Shown here piece after piece: positions 1 to 41,179 of a stretch of 64,000 nt of DNA. Position numbers and translations under genes: made by a program. The notes beneath the pieces were generated by a model. That model worked only from the letters and a program-made list of their open reading frames with translations. It did no database searches and was not told the origin of the DNA. This DNA is from Dysidea avara (lineage: Eukaryota; Porifera; Demospongiae; Dictyoceratida; Dysideidae): NCBI RefSeq assembly GCF_963678975.1, contig NC_089281.1, positions 7,217,277 to 7,281,276 on the forward strand, read 5' to 3'. Every line of letters starts with the position of its first letter. Within the stretch, counting starts at the first letter, position 1.

Positions 1-15344
<15,344 letters not shown>

Positions 15345-18192
15345 GAAACAATTTATCTGTCAAGCATCTTGTAAAGTTTATAATCATTTTTAAATTATCA
15401 TTGATATTATTGTTCGTTTATTTTATATATACTAAAACATGCATAGCTACACAGTTACACTACTACTGCTCATGATGAGTGATTCCTGTCCATGCTCATT
15501 TGCCACCTGGTTTTCTTGCAGCAGTAGTGGTACATATGCAAGTAAGTGTTTTTAGCATGTCTATTGCTTCAGGTGAAAGTGGTCTTGTCTTAATTGTGTG
15601 TATTTAAGAAATGGACAACCTGATAAGTGTGTTGATGCATTTAAAGATTAGCTATATTTGTGTAATAGCTAGTAGCTGAGACTGGAGAATGCACAAAATT
15701 TTATTATATATGATGCAATTTTTTAGGTTATTTTAGACTCTTATCCACATACTACACTAACACATGCATATTTTCACTGATTGGTAGGTCTGCATCTATT
15801 ATGCAGAAATTTTGTGCATTTGGAGTTGCAATTCAATATTTTGCTAGAAATACTGTATAATAATAAGCACACAACAGCAGTTAAATGGTGATGGGTATGG
15901 GGGTCCCTAGTTTGAACCCTGGACACAGTTAAATCTTGTTAAGGAAGTGAACAAATACTCTAATAGAGCAATCAAGATACAAAGGGCACAGTTTTGACTA
16001 CTACTGATTGTTCATTGTAGTCACAAAACAGAGAAGTTGACTCTTGATCTGTTGCATGCACAACAGAGGCTTTCTATACATTACTATTATCCCAGTGTCA
16101 AATATGTCAGCATAATAGGCTGGAGTACTATGCTAGCATATTAGAGCAGTCAGTGGAACTGCAATAGAGCACTCAGTACATAGCTCCTTAGATCAATACT
16201 CTCTGTAGTGAAATACTCTAATAGAGGATTCACTGATTAAAAATGTTCCAAGATAATTGTAAGAAGTGTTGCTAACCTAGGAGCATAATGTGGAATACTG
16301 AAGAGTATAGTGGGAAAAATTGGGGAAATCCCTGAAAGTATTTTGAGCATATTTGACTCAGGCCTATCCCAGGACACTGGTCTCACACCAACCTCCTCTT
16401 CTGAGCAGTTATATATATCCTAGATAGTATGCTTGATGGTAGATTTCTTCTCTGCCTTACTGATGGTTAACATCGCACATTAATGACATTATGGAGAGCA
16501 GCTTGTGTATTATTATTATTACACTTTACAGCGACCAGCACTGTAGGTCTACAACAACATGTGCTGCAGCCTTAGGATTACCTAACCTAGTTTCAGGGAC
16601 TTAGACTTAATGACTTATACAGTAGCTGGAAAGGTGTAACAGAAAAGGGACCAAAGTAAGGAAAAAAATCCCTCCAACCCCAGGAATCGAACTGCAGGTC
16701 ACCCAATGGTATACATGTTACTACATCTTCCACCCACATCTTTTTCAAGTGATCCACTGATCCAGTCCTTATGTTATTTCATGTTCAACATTCACACTTA
16801 GACTAACGCAACAAAACAGTGGTCTTTAAGAGGTGACCACTAAGTGAGGTTTTACTCTAGGATACACATACAATTAATAATAATATAATGATTTGACCAC
16901 TCCACTGAAATACAGCTTTAAAATTATTAGACTACCTTCTTACACGGTAACATCATAATCACTTAGTTTGTAGCAGAATGTGTCATACAAAAAATAGTCC
17001 ATGCACCTACTGTAGTACTGTACATGCTTCAAAGAGAGACAAATTTTCACAAGGAGATGATGGCCTAGCCCCACACAAACAGCAGCAAGCCGGTTACTAT
17101 GGGATAGAAGGCGTTACAAGCAAGGGAGTGTCACTCAAATTATGACATGTGCTATGATCTGTGACCACAGTGAAGATCAATTTTCAAATAAGATTGTTGA
17201 CTTTGATATGTCTTGCAATAATTGTCCATTGAGCTGGTTCCATTAATTTTATTTTTGCTATTTTTTTGTGCAGCTTTGACCGTGCTGGAAAATCAGCTTG
17301 ACCATTGTGCAAAATCAGCCTTGTTCATTGACCTCTCACTTTGACTGTAGCCACAGATCATAGTACAGTGACTATCAGAGTGACAACACTGTGTATGTAT
17401 ATACTAGGGAATTGGAAACATTAATTAGTGCACATACTATTATCTCAGGACCTATCCATGATCTTAAGTGATAATTGGAAATGATTAAGATATGAATGAA
17501 GCAGCCACTTGACCATGCAATGCATAGCTTTGCAGCCCCTTTTAGTACCATAATGAGGTCTTATAATTATCCTACTTGACATGGTGACTATAATGAGGCT
17601 AGGTGACCCTTATCAAACAGGTAGCCACTAAGTAAGATTCCTACTGAAACACTAAGTTTCTCGGGTACCAAAGCATTGTGTGAAAATCAACCTACTTTGT
17701 GGATTATTTAAGTCACACATGTATCACATATTAGCTAAACAAGCAAGTAAAATTATTGTAACTATATTATGTACATCCATTATTTACCTTGTAAAGTTTC
17801 ATAATCATTTTTAAAATATCATTACACATTTATATTTTATAATAAAACATATACAGTCACAGTACAAACAAATATAATGGAAAAATAATACTTGCGACAT
17901 ACATATCTTGTTAATATTTCTGATGATTTATTCCTATGACAAAATCAGTGGTACGAGAGTTACAGCGATGTGTTAACAAAAGTTTGAATGACTTTGACGG
18001 TGATTTTAAAGAGAAGAGATCTTGGCATTGTTGAAAGAAGAATCCTTTGGACGATGAATGGGGAAAAGAGCAGAAGACAAAACTGAGATATAAATATATA
18101 TAGTATATATAATATGGTTTTCTATGGTGCTCAGCACCAGTGACAAGGAATTAGAAATATGAGGTAGTTTTTAGTAGCAATATGGTTGATTT
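15345..18192. other. Convergent spacer between KNTC1 and WDR26, repeats only
   Basis: 2.85 kb with no gene seen. The outer parts are related to each other: CTTGTAAAGTTT and ATAATCATTTTTAAA near 15368-15460 recur near 17788-17870 as an imperfect direct repeat. In between lie two copies of the CTCTATTAGAG motif (near 15956 and 16211, minus orientation), pogo-like fragments (16810-16860, 17560-17645) and a tRNA-like box B near 16680. Confidence 0.5.
16655..16765 (-). repeat. Possible tRNA-derived SINE fragment
   Basis: On the minus strand an ACATGTATACCATTGGGTGAC stretch is followed by GCAGTTCGATTCCTGGGG, which resembles a pol III box B (GGTTCGAATCC) and T-arm. There is no acceptor stem for a functional tRNA. 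Low confidence. Confidence 0.3.
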
Positions 18193-24740
<6,548 letters not shown>

Positions 24741-25208
24741 TTTGGGTGAATTGTGACACTTTGAAGGAGAAAGGCGAGCTCTCTTGTGCGGAGGGGGACT
24801 CAGCCCGCCTTCTTTTTCACTTTCTGATGAGGCCAGAACTTACTAACTAACCGGTAAGGGGTGTGCTGTAAGAAACGATGAAGATGGTCTTTTTTTCTCA
24901 CTCTCTCAAAGAATCCCAGACTGTCAAAAGTGAAGGCAAAACAACGACTGAATATTGGGATGAACACTTCACTCTTGTAAACTTGTCTCTCCGTTCTAAG
25001 CGGTTGTTTATTGTCTTTACTCTTCCCCAGAACGCCCTTCCCTTCACAACCCAACAGTTTGTACCTAGTTGCACGCGCAGTTTATTTTAAGCGCCTCCCA
25101 TTTCAGATTCCCTGCGCGATTACTAAATTTGCGGACAACTGGAAACAGACGTTAGATAATAGATAGTCAAGCGGAAAAGATCTTCTGCTTCCAAAGTACA
25201 AGTCGAAG
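24741..25208. promoter_or_regulatory. Divergent promoter region shared by WDR26 and MTA
   Basis: 468 bp between the two predicted start codons, head to head. It must hold both promoters and 5' UTRs. I see no clear TATA box near either start. A minus-strand reading frame crosses it (24800-25054) but has no recognised similarity. Exact transcription starts cannot be read from sequence. Confidence 0.5.
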
Positions 25209-28200
25209 ATGGCCGAGGGTTTATATCGCATCGGAGGTGAGATTTTGATTACGTTTAACCGCCCCCTCACACGCACCACCCACGTGAACCCTTAAATTCT
25301 GTCCACGTTTTTCTCTGCCACTTTGAATGCGACGATCTAGTGTTGTGTCATGTTGCAACATTGCAATGTAGTTATAATGTTTACATGTCTGTCCTCAGAA
25401 TGTGTTTACATGGAGGTCTACCCTCCACCTACTCCATACATGATTTGTAAGATAGAAGAACTCAGGAAGGTGTATACCACAAATATGTATTAACAATTGT
25501 GACATTACAACTAATTGTGGTTGTGTTTAGAACTCAAAGGGAAGTGTTGAAGTGGCTGTGAAGTGTTTCTTTAGAAGAAGAGATCTTCCAACATCTTTAC
25601 TCTCTATGGCTGATAGGCACACCGGTTAGTTTGTTAGGTGTGTTACTTATCATGTAATTGTTTGGTAGTTGTGTCTGAAGAGGGACAGCCATTTGATGCT
25701 AATTATGGAGGTAATGGCCTCCGCCATCTCAATGAAGCAGAACACCATCTTATCAAGCACAGGGAACTATATCTGACCCGCCAAATAGAGACGTTTAAAA
25801 TTGACATGGTCAGGTATGTTGCTTAGAGTATTCTGGTTATTATTTGATGCACTAATATATTAGAGGAAAGTGCTCCGTACAGCTGTTAAATGAACTAGAG
25901 GAGTTGTCTGAGTACTTGGCAGGGGAGGATAGCTTCTTCTATACTATGGTGTATGATCCCAACCAGAAAACACTTATGGTGGATAAGGGGGAGATTAGGA
26001 TTGGGTCAGACTATCAGGCTGATGTGCCACCTTTGTCTACATCAGGTAGTGTAATGTGTGGGTGTGTGTGTAGTGTAACAAGCTATAGTGTAGTGTGGTA
26101 TGTGTATGCTTATATTAGTACTTGTGTTTGCCTTTCCATCCATACATGTATGCATATCATCAAGAGTATATAATAAATATACTCTTGATATCATCATGTG
26201 TGTTGTATCTTTCAGCACTATAACTATGTACAATGTACATGTGACAATGTACATATATCTTGTGTTGACTACATGTGCAATATACATGTTGAGTGTAGGA
26301 GTGCTATCTGTGTAGTGTTTCTGTTTTATCTCTCTCTGTTTATTTTGTCTCTTTGCCCTATTGCTCTGTTTGTCAGTAAGATTCCACCATTTCTATTTAC
26401 CAAGTGATATATGCTCATATGTAGCCCCTAGTGATGATGATAGGGACAGTTCTCAGTTAGAAGTTAAAATGTGGGAACCAAACAAGATGTCTGACTACAA
26501 GGTAGAACAATTCCTTGTAGTGGCAAGGTCTGTAGCAGACAGCTAGCAATGGTAGAGTTGTAATTGTCATCCATTCCTTCCAGGTCAATTGGTACATTTG
26601 CTCGTGCACTACTGGACGGAGCTAAAAAGCCACAAATCAGTTTGAGACTTGGAGCAGCTGCAGCATCTAGGGACATTACCCTGGTGAGGAAATTAATAAA
26701 TTACAAACTCTAGACTCTGGTTTCACGCTATGATTTCATCTACTTATTGGTTTGCTGTGATAACATTTTGAGCATTTTTAGTATTGTATGTCATGTGATG
26801 TGTCTAATGATGTTATTTCATTTATGATGTACATAGTTTCATGCTATGGAAGTCCTTCATCAGAGCAACTATGATATGAATGTGGCCACTGGGAAACTGG
26901 TGCCTCGTGGACCAGTTTTGTGTAGTGATGACCTTGAATCTTGGACCCAAGGTGTGTGACACACACACACACGCACGCACACACGCACACACACACACAG
27001 AGTATAGGTATGCATGTGTAGTGTAGTGTACATTACATGTGGGCATGCAACAAGCATCCATTTATTGTGGCTATGAATAACAGCATAGTGCTTATATTTT
27101 TTACAGAGGAAGCAAAAAAGTTTGAGGATGGTTTACAAGAAGCCAAAGATTTCTTTAGCATTCAAAAAAAGCATGTGAGTAACACATTTGTGTGTATGTA
27201 TGTCTTCTCATATATACATGAACTTTTTTGTTATTCCAGCTTCCATGGAAGTCTGTGAGGAGTGTTGTGGCATACTATTACATGTGGAAAACCACTGACA
27301 GATACCAGATACAAGTCAGTACTTGTGCTGTACAGTAGCCATGGTAGCTTGTTTATGGTTGTATGTTGGGCACAATAGAAACGATATCGAATGATAGAAA
27401 AACAGAATGATTTGAAAGAAGTGATTGTCCATTTGAGGTTGTGGTGTGTGCGTGTGTGTGTGTGCGTGTGTGTGTGTGTGTGTACGCTCATGTGTATGTA
27501 GTGTCAGTATGTGTGTGCATCATGGGCCTCAACGTAATGCTCATTTAGGACACCAACTGGTACTCCAAGTGGACAGAGAGACCTCTCAGGAAAAGCCACA
27601 TCTTCTGGCCCCATGCCCCAGGTTGTTCCAGCTAACATGGACACTTCCACTGTTTTGTCAGAAGATGGTGGCAAAGCTTGCGAGGGTTGTCTAAGTAAGT
27701 GAGCAAGCAATCGTTTCATGTTTACAATTCATTTGCATGTCCAGGTGTGCAGGCTGTACGTTGGTATTCGTGGGGTCCCACACAAGAGAACTGTCGTGTG
27801 TGCAACACTTGTATGACTTATTGGCGGAAATATGGTGGACTTAAGTTGCCCACCAGATGGGGTGAGCACTAATTAGGACATAGCTGTACTGGTGCGTAAT
27901 ATGTGTATTCTTATGTTACTCATTTCTTCTTTGTGATAGAAAATAGTGACAGGCCCATACCTGGTGTGCCTCCACCTGTGGGAAAGAAACCCATGAGAGG
28001 TGATCATTAATTAGGATATGATGTTGTGGGTTTTATGTAAAAACACTCCTTATAGAAAAGGTGGCTGAATCACGTGGTGACACTTTAGCATGCCCAGTTT
28101 GCCAAAGAGTAAGTGTATTAAAATTGTGTTATTCGGTAGCTAGTTAACATTAATAATTCTTACCAGTGTGTGTTAGCACCCAGATACTGTATGAGTTGTT

Positions 28201-31200
28201 TGTGCATGCAGTGAATGTTATGGACACATTTGTGTAGTAGCTTTTGATGTTGTTTCTATCACCTGTAAATGTCTCTTCTACTTCTAATCATGTGTAGGGA
28301 TTTAAGACTAAAGCAAACCTTCGTCGGCACCAAGCATTGGCACACAACAAGGGCCGTGGCGTTGATATTGTGCCGCCATCACCGTTCATGATGCGTCCAA
28401 TCGGATTCTCTCTCTACATCCGACAAAAACTTGGTGTTCCAAGTCTGCTGAGAGCTGCCAGGGCACCATTCACTTTGATCAACATCGATAACATTCCAAA
28501 GCTACCCAGTAAATACTGTAGTGTGTCTGTGTGCTTGTTGAATATTTACATATGATGTTTTACAGCTACGTCTAATGAGATTTTGGCATCATTAATTTCA
28601 AAGTTTCACACTGGGCGTCGCAAGCCTCGTCAAGCATTTCAGTTTCGTTCATTGAAGAAGCAGCAATCACAGCAAGTAAACAGCATGCAGTATTCCAATA
28701 ATCCATTGACCAGTCCTGTGAAGAGTCTGATGAAGATACCATCAAATTCCCCTATGAGAAGGACTTCTGTGTCAGAGAGTGTTGGCAAACAACCATCTGT
28801 CCCACAGCTGCTCAACAAGCCGGTTATCCAGACTAGTGGCACATTTGTGCCCCCATTGCCCCCTGGTACCACTCTGTCTACCAAGTCTGTTCCCAACAAG
28901 AGACACTTGGAAGCCCCACAGAATGGTAAGAGAAGCTATATGTCAGGCTTGTAGTAATTGTATTTGTAATTGTTTTTTCAGTGATCGTAATTGTAATTGT
29001 AATTAGCTTGGTTCTTAGTACTTTCAATTCCCTTTAATCACAGCTTAGGACAGCGAAATCATGTCCAAGCAAGAACTAATTCTAGTGTTTATATGGGAGT
29101 TGTCCTTATGTTGTGTTTGTGGAATATTACATTTTCACAGTTACTGAATAGTATGCCGGAGTAATGGTTGGTGGATTTGGGGAATGAACTACTGAAATCT
29201 TTTCCATCCATCTAATACAAATCTGTATAACAAGTAGTAGCGCATTACCCAGCAAACCGAATTGAAACCTTCCCCAATCACATTTCAAAGTTTTCACAGT
29301 GTTCTGGTAATTGTAATTATTTCGATTAATTATAATCATTAGCTAAGAAGCTGTGTTGTGTTATCAAGCCATGACTAAGGGGGTTAGGTTTGTGAGGGCT
29401 TTGAAACATTCAGTATTTGTAGTGTCTCAGTACTGATTTTGTAGTGTTGACAGTATGTCGTGAAATAATTGAATTGGTCCAAGTGGAGTGTTTTGGCAAT
29501 GTACATTTTGGTCATCCAAAAGTGGTCCTGTCTGGCCAGAGCAAAATTGATTTACTGCTAGTGGTTGGCTGAAATTAGCCTCCATAGTAGTGAGCAACAA
29601 GCTGTATACTTCTCCTATCAACCCGTCACATGCACATGGCATACACATGTATGATCTATAAGTCAGCCAGCTACTGATAATGATAGTTATATAATTGTCT
29701 ACTGAGCTTACACCTAGCTATAGCTATGAAATACATGTAAAAGGTTAAACACAGACACCATGAATGGTGAACCAAGCTAAAGGTATGGGAGCCAACATGG
29801 ATGGTGTTTTAACATACAACATGCACTATTCTACGGACTTGAGACAAGATGTCATATTAGATTGCTTTATTAGAGTATCCTAATCTTTTCTGTAGTTCCC
29901 TATCTCCTTGTACTGGGCGAAGACTTACGGTTGACACATACCTACTCTACTAAGGAGACCCAGGGAACAACAAGCGTGTTTGTAAAAGTGGGGAGAGAGA
30001 TATTGAAACCATTGTGCTATTCTGGTGCTCAAAAACTGCTTTTTTTTTTCCCATCTCCTGGCATGATCTCAAACATGTTTCCTGCAGTCTAGAGTTACTG
30101 GCTATATATAGCATGGACCAATTTTGTTCAAACCAAGTTTAGTTGTGAAAATTTGTCCAGTTTTGATCATCTATAGTAGTATACATAACTGATTATTGGC
30201 TCCCTATAATCAATTGATTACTAATTTTGTATATAAACATTGTTTTCATTTTGACATAAAAATAAGGGTAAAAAGTGGCTTTGTAATGTATACTTCCTAA
30301 CAAACACAATAAATAGCCTCCTTGTGCACTTCAGTGCACCTTTTAAATTTTTCATTTTAGTATACCACAAATACTCTGCTTGTGGCTATACCTGTGTGAC
30401 GTGTGTGTGTGTGTGTGTGTGTGTTCAAAGAAATAGCAATGATACATACACCACTGTATTGAAGTACCCAATGACATGAATGTTTACATACCATATAGCT
30501 GGATTTTTCACCATCCAAAATTTTATGTGGAGGGGGGCATTTTTTGCTTCGCTGGGATCTTTTATACACCAACAATTGCCATTTTTAATTTGAGTGGCGA
30601 ATTTTGAGGAGGGGAGGGGGAAATTTTCATGGATAGCTGCCAATCTACAAATATCATTGAAAAACCCACCATACAATACATAAGATGTTTGTGATGCACA
30701 AGAATTTGTGAATTTATTGAAGCACCAACTGGTCAAATTTTTTAGCTGTTTTCATTGTGATATCACATGTGTTTGAGATGGAATTTGTCACAATATAGTA
30801 TGTACACCACACATAATGATTCCCACACAAGTGATATTACAGTACAGCTAGAATATCAATGGCCATCAATCTTTTTTTCCTACTAATCCACCAACTGTTT
30901 ACTTTGTAAATGGTCTTCTTACAGTTGCACCTTCAATATTGTCCTGTATACAGTGTGTAGAAACCATGACAACTGTTAACAGGGAAGTAAACAATGACAA
31001 CTCCCAATCCACACTTCATTAACTTTGACAATTTAACTTTCTTATATAGCAGAAGCCTGCAGGAAGCTAACTCATTCAACCAATTTAGAGAAATGCTTTT
31101 TCCTTATTATACTGCAATTTTTTCCATTAAATTACAGTACTATTGGAACTGTTAAGCAGAGGCCTGGCCCCCACAAGTGATGTGTACAAAATAATATTAA

Positions 31201-31518
31201 GCACTGTATGGTTTTAAGGAAGGAATGTAATTTTGTTTGTTTGTTTTTTTACAGGAGTTCCTGCTGCTAAGCAAGCTCGTGTTACTGCACCTGCACCTGC
31301 ACCAGACTTGGACAGCATTTCACTGTCGGAGGCACAAGTAGCCAACCCAGAGATGTTATTTAAGGTCAACCACACTGCCAAGTACGTCGTGTCTTAGGTA
31401 TCATTCTTGTATCAATCTATCTTTTAGACACGTGCGGGGGAAGATGGGGAGACAAAAGTTGCTGAAGTCGGCACGTTCGCCCTTCAAAACAGTCAAGTTT
31501 GATGCAAAGAATCTATGA
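25209..31518 (+). CDS. MTA: MTA family protein (NuRD subunit) with extra C2H2 finger
   Basis: Metastasis-associated protein, the NuRD scaffold that binds and activates HDAC1/2. Nineteen exons: 25209-25236, 25399-25469, 25531-25624, 25669-25813, 25864-26045, 26425-26527, 26584-26683, 26837-26951, 27107-27174, 27240-27314, 27379-27437, 27549-27694, 27745-27861, 27940-27999, 28056-28108, 28298-28508, 28566-28925, 31255-31381, 31428-31518; sum 2205 nt, 734 aa (human MTA1 715). Order: BAH (about 1-150, opens [20 protein letters not shown]), ELM2 ([16 protein letters not shown], then [15 protein letters not shown]), SANT ([13 protein letters not shown]...LPWKSV...YYYMWKTT), GATA-type finger (CEGC...WYSWGP...CRVCNTC), a C2H2 finger (CPVCQRGF...LRRHQALAH) split by intron 15, then a basic tail ([20 protein letters not shown]). 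The start is the first ATG in exon 1 and matches the family N-terminus. Which vertebrate paralogue it equals cannot be decided, so the symbol is for the family. Confidence 0.93.
28926..31254 (+). other. MTA intron 17, 2.3 kb, no gene seen
   Basis: AT-rich, with GTAATTGTAATTG-type simple repeats at both edges of an approximately 370-bp stretch (28960-29340), a (TG)n run at about 30401-30424 and one CTTTATTAGAGTATC motif near 29861. No exon-like segment was found. Confidence 0.5.
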
Positions 31519-31608
31519 ACAAGACAGCACACTTTATAATGTTATTGTAAATGATTAGAACATATTGTACAAAAATATATTGATGGAGGAGAGAGAGATA
31601 CTTTTGAA

Positions 31609-32098
31609 TTACAAAATCATCGGATTGTTTTGCAGAACCAACCCAGTCAATACATATACTAGACAACCTATGGCTACCAGAAGGAGGCATAAGTTAGTGA
31701 AATAGAAGCAACATTTTCTGCTTGACAGCGTCATTACTGATGATTCTATAAGTGAATTAACAACACTAATGTTATGCATGCCTTGCATATGAGCAATTGT
31801 TGACATACCTCTACCAGGCTGCCTCAACGTGACACCACTGCAAAAGAACAAATAGTTACCTTACAGCATATATAGATATAAAATTTATAAGGTGTACTAC
31901 ACAATTATCGATGGAAAAGTCCATACCTTTTCCGAAGAACATTTTCTCTTCTCGTGATTTTGCTTTCCACGTCGTCTAAAGTCGTCCTAGAACGATTCAA
32001 TTCTTGGCGTACCTGTTGTAGCTATAGAACGGGAGTGTTCTTAAGTATCTGCCATTGGTAAGAAGTAAAATACTTACCTCTTCGAGTAACGCAGACAT
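31609..32098 (-). CDS. Small coiled-coil, putative tail-anchored membrane protein, unknown
   Basis: Three exons on the minus strand: 32078-32098, 31927-32021 and 31609-31837; sum 345 nt, 114 aa, phases consistent. It starts MSALLEELQQVRQELNRSR, a heptad-like helix of about 45 residues. A polar middle follows, then a single hydrophobic segment (about 85-107, LCLLLVAIGCLVYVLTGLVL) and a short tail, NNPMIL, at the C-terminus. This layout is that of tail-anchored membrane proteins. I do not recognise the family. It lies 90 bp tail-to-tail from MTA and 127 bp head-to-head from INTS7. The junctions are canonical, but with no homologue to compare, the third exon could be spliced further. Confidence 0.65.
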
Positions 32099-32225
32099 CA
32101 CTCTCGTCTAGCTATCGTATTGTTTTGGTGCGCATTAGTTGAATAATAAATATTTTGTAGCGCGCGAATGTGGCTTCTTCAGAGATAATAATTTATATAA
32201 CTGTGTTTAAAGCATTGTATGGACA
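32099..32225. promoter_or_regulatory. 127-bp divergent promoter, unknown TA protein and INTS7
   Basis: Only 127 bp separate the two start codons, so both 5' UTRs and core promoters must fit here. It contains GTAGCGCGCGAATGTGGCTT, locally GC-rich against AT-rich surroundings. No TATA box is obvious. Confidence 0.55.
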
Positions 32226-39039
<6,814 letters not shown>

Positions 39040-39437
39040 ATACACTATTTATTATATCAGAGAAAACTCATCATCATTATAGAATGAGAGCAGTATACAT
39101 GCAAAATAAAGACAATACTAGGGTGGGGTTGAAAACAAATGAATTAATAATTGGGCTTTTCGCTGTACGCAATTTCAAAATAAGCATATGTTATGCATAA
39201 TATGAGCTGTGTTGTCTAGAATCTGTCACATGGAAGACTTCAGTGACTTTGAAATTCTGAATACAACTATGTAGGTTGGTAGTGACCTATTACACTAATT
39301 TGTTTTGTTTTGTAACCATTGATAGTCTGTCAACAGTCAATCAGTCTTAGGCCACATGAACTTAAAAGGAATACATCACATTCAACACTAACTGTAGTCA
39401 TGGTGTTAATGCAGCATTGTAGCAAGCGATGATGACA

Positions 39438-39520
39438 TAATAGTTCAGCCAAATATTATACAATAGTTCAGCCAAATATTAGATTGTATAATAGTTCAGC
39501 CAAATATTATACAATCTGAC
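39438..39520 (+). repeat. Tandem repeat with AATAGTTCAGCCAAATATTA unit, 3 copies
   Basis: Three copies of an AATAGTTCAGCCAAATATTA phrase with short variable joins. Confidence 0.9.
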
Positions 39521-40867
39521 GCTTGGTACAACCAATGGCACAAATATATAATCATTACAAATAACCCCAAGAGACAGAGATACCCATATATGGATATAAT
39601 GATACATGTTTCTTGTCGTATTTGGGATAATTTTGCTTCATACGTATATATACTCTCTAGATTTATCATTTGGTCTGGAATATTTCTTCTAGTAAACGTT
39701 GTATTTGCAAGCTATACAACAAATTACCTCTGATAAATGTATAAATCATAATCATCAAAAGGACCATTAAAGATTGTTCACTGGCCACATGATATTGATA
39801 GATTGATTCCACTAATGATCGATCTTTACCAAATTAGTAATTACAATGTAGTGAAATGTTACCATTTTGATATAGATGGGGTGGATAATAAAACGTAGCC
39901 CGGAACAATGTTAACAGTAGCAGGATTTCACCATGCTCAACACTAGCTATAGTATAATTAAAAGAAACACCAGATAGTGGAACTTCTCTTTATTTACTCT
40001 TGATCTCAGTTATACCTTTCAACCGGTGAGTACCTTAAATATTCTCAGGTCTGTATTTTTTGATATGCTGTATGTACATATGCATCTACTGCTTTGTGAT
40101 GCCAGCTACCTAGCTATAATTTTCCAATAGTTTGCTCAAAAGTAACAATCATAAGGACTATAATGCTAATGCTATAATAGTACATAAAGTAACTTCTACT
40201 GTTGACAGTCTCATTGATAAAGAATGTATTATGGCACCTCTGCTGACATCTGCTTTATATATAAAATTGCATGGTTTTGGGATGAATTACATTGAAAATG
40301 TCTGTTTCAATAGTGAATTAAAATAAACCACTGGAGCATTTACATCCATCCACCATGTTGTTCTGCCAGACACAGTTTGTAAGTTTCATTGTGGATATTG
40401 CAGGTAAAGCAGATAAAACGTCTTAACAATTGAACAGAAATACGACCACCACCATATATAACAGGCAGAATTGTTTACAAATATACAGTTTGTCAATATG
40501 GTTATTATTGTGAAAGAAGTGCCGTTTCCTTTAGACTGTTCCGATATGTCAAAGAACCCTCCACACAGCTGGATGTATATAATGGTCGTGCACATGTATT
40601 GCATTATTTATAGCCCATTCTCTAAAAAGCACTGACATTCTACTCAACAGCCAGACTGCTGGTGATTATGGGCATAAGACACAATGTAGGCAGTCTGAAT
40701 TGCATTTAAAGTGCTAGTAATATTAATGTTGCAAACAGTTACGGACTATAGCTATATTTGTAGTATTGTATTTCTACACTCTCTTCAGGCTTAGGTATAT
40801 AGTACATAACTAAATTGACATACCTCCATCACTTGAAAATCTCTTTAGGTTGCACTGTAGTAGTGAG

Positions 40868-41179
40868 TTGGTGATCAACACTATCAGTGACGGACATCAT
40901 ACATTGCTATATACCCAGTAGCTACCAATGCTGTTACACACATCCACATTATCAATTGGTATACAGTCAAGAAAGTGTATGCAGTGCAATTCTGGCTTGC
41001 TGCTGGTAATTATGTTAATGGGGTTGGTGATCAACACTATCAGTGACGGACATCATACATTGCTATATACCCAGTAGCTACCAATGCTGTTACACACATC
41101 CACATTATCAATTGGTATACAGTCAAGAAAGTGTATGCAGTGCAATTCTGGCTTGCTGCTGGTAATTATGTTAATGGGA
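40868..41179 (+). repeat. Exact 156-bp tandem duplication
   Basis: Copy one 40868-41023 and copy two 41024-41179 both begin TTGGTGATCAACACTATCAG and end AATTATGTTAATGGG. I find no difference apart from the last base, so the duplication is recent or an assembly artefact. Confidence 0.92.

Noticed and set aside
24800-25054. 84-residue minus-strand reading frame in the WDR26-MTA promoter
   Set aside because: No recognisable similarity, and it overlaps the shared promoter. It is possibly 5' UTR, not a separate gene.
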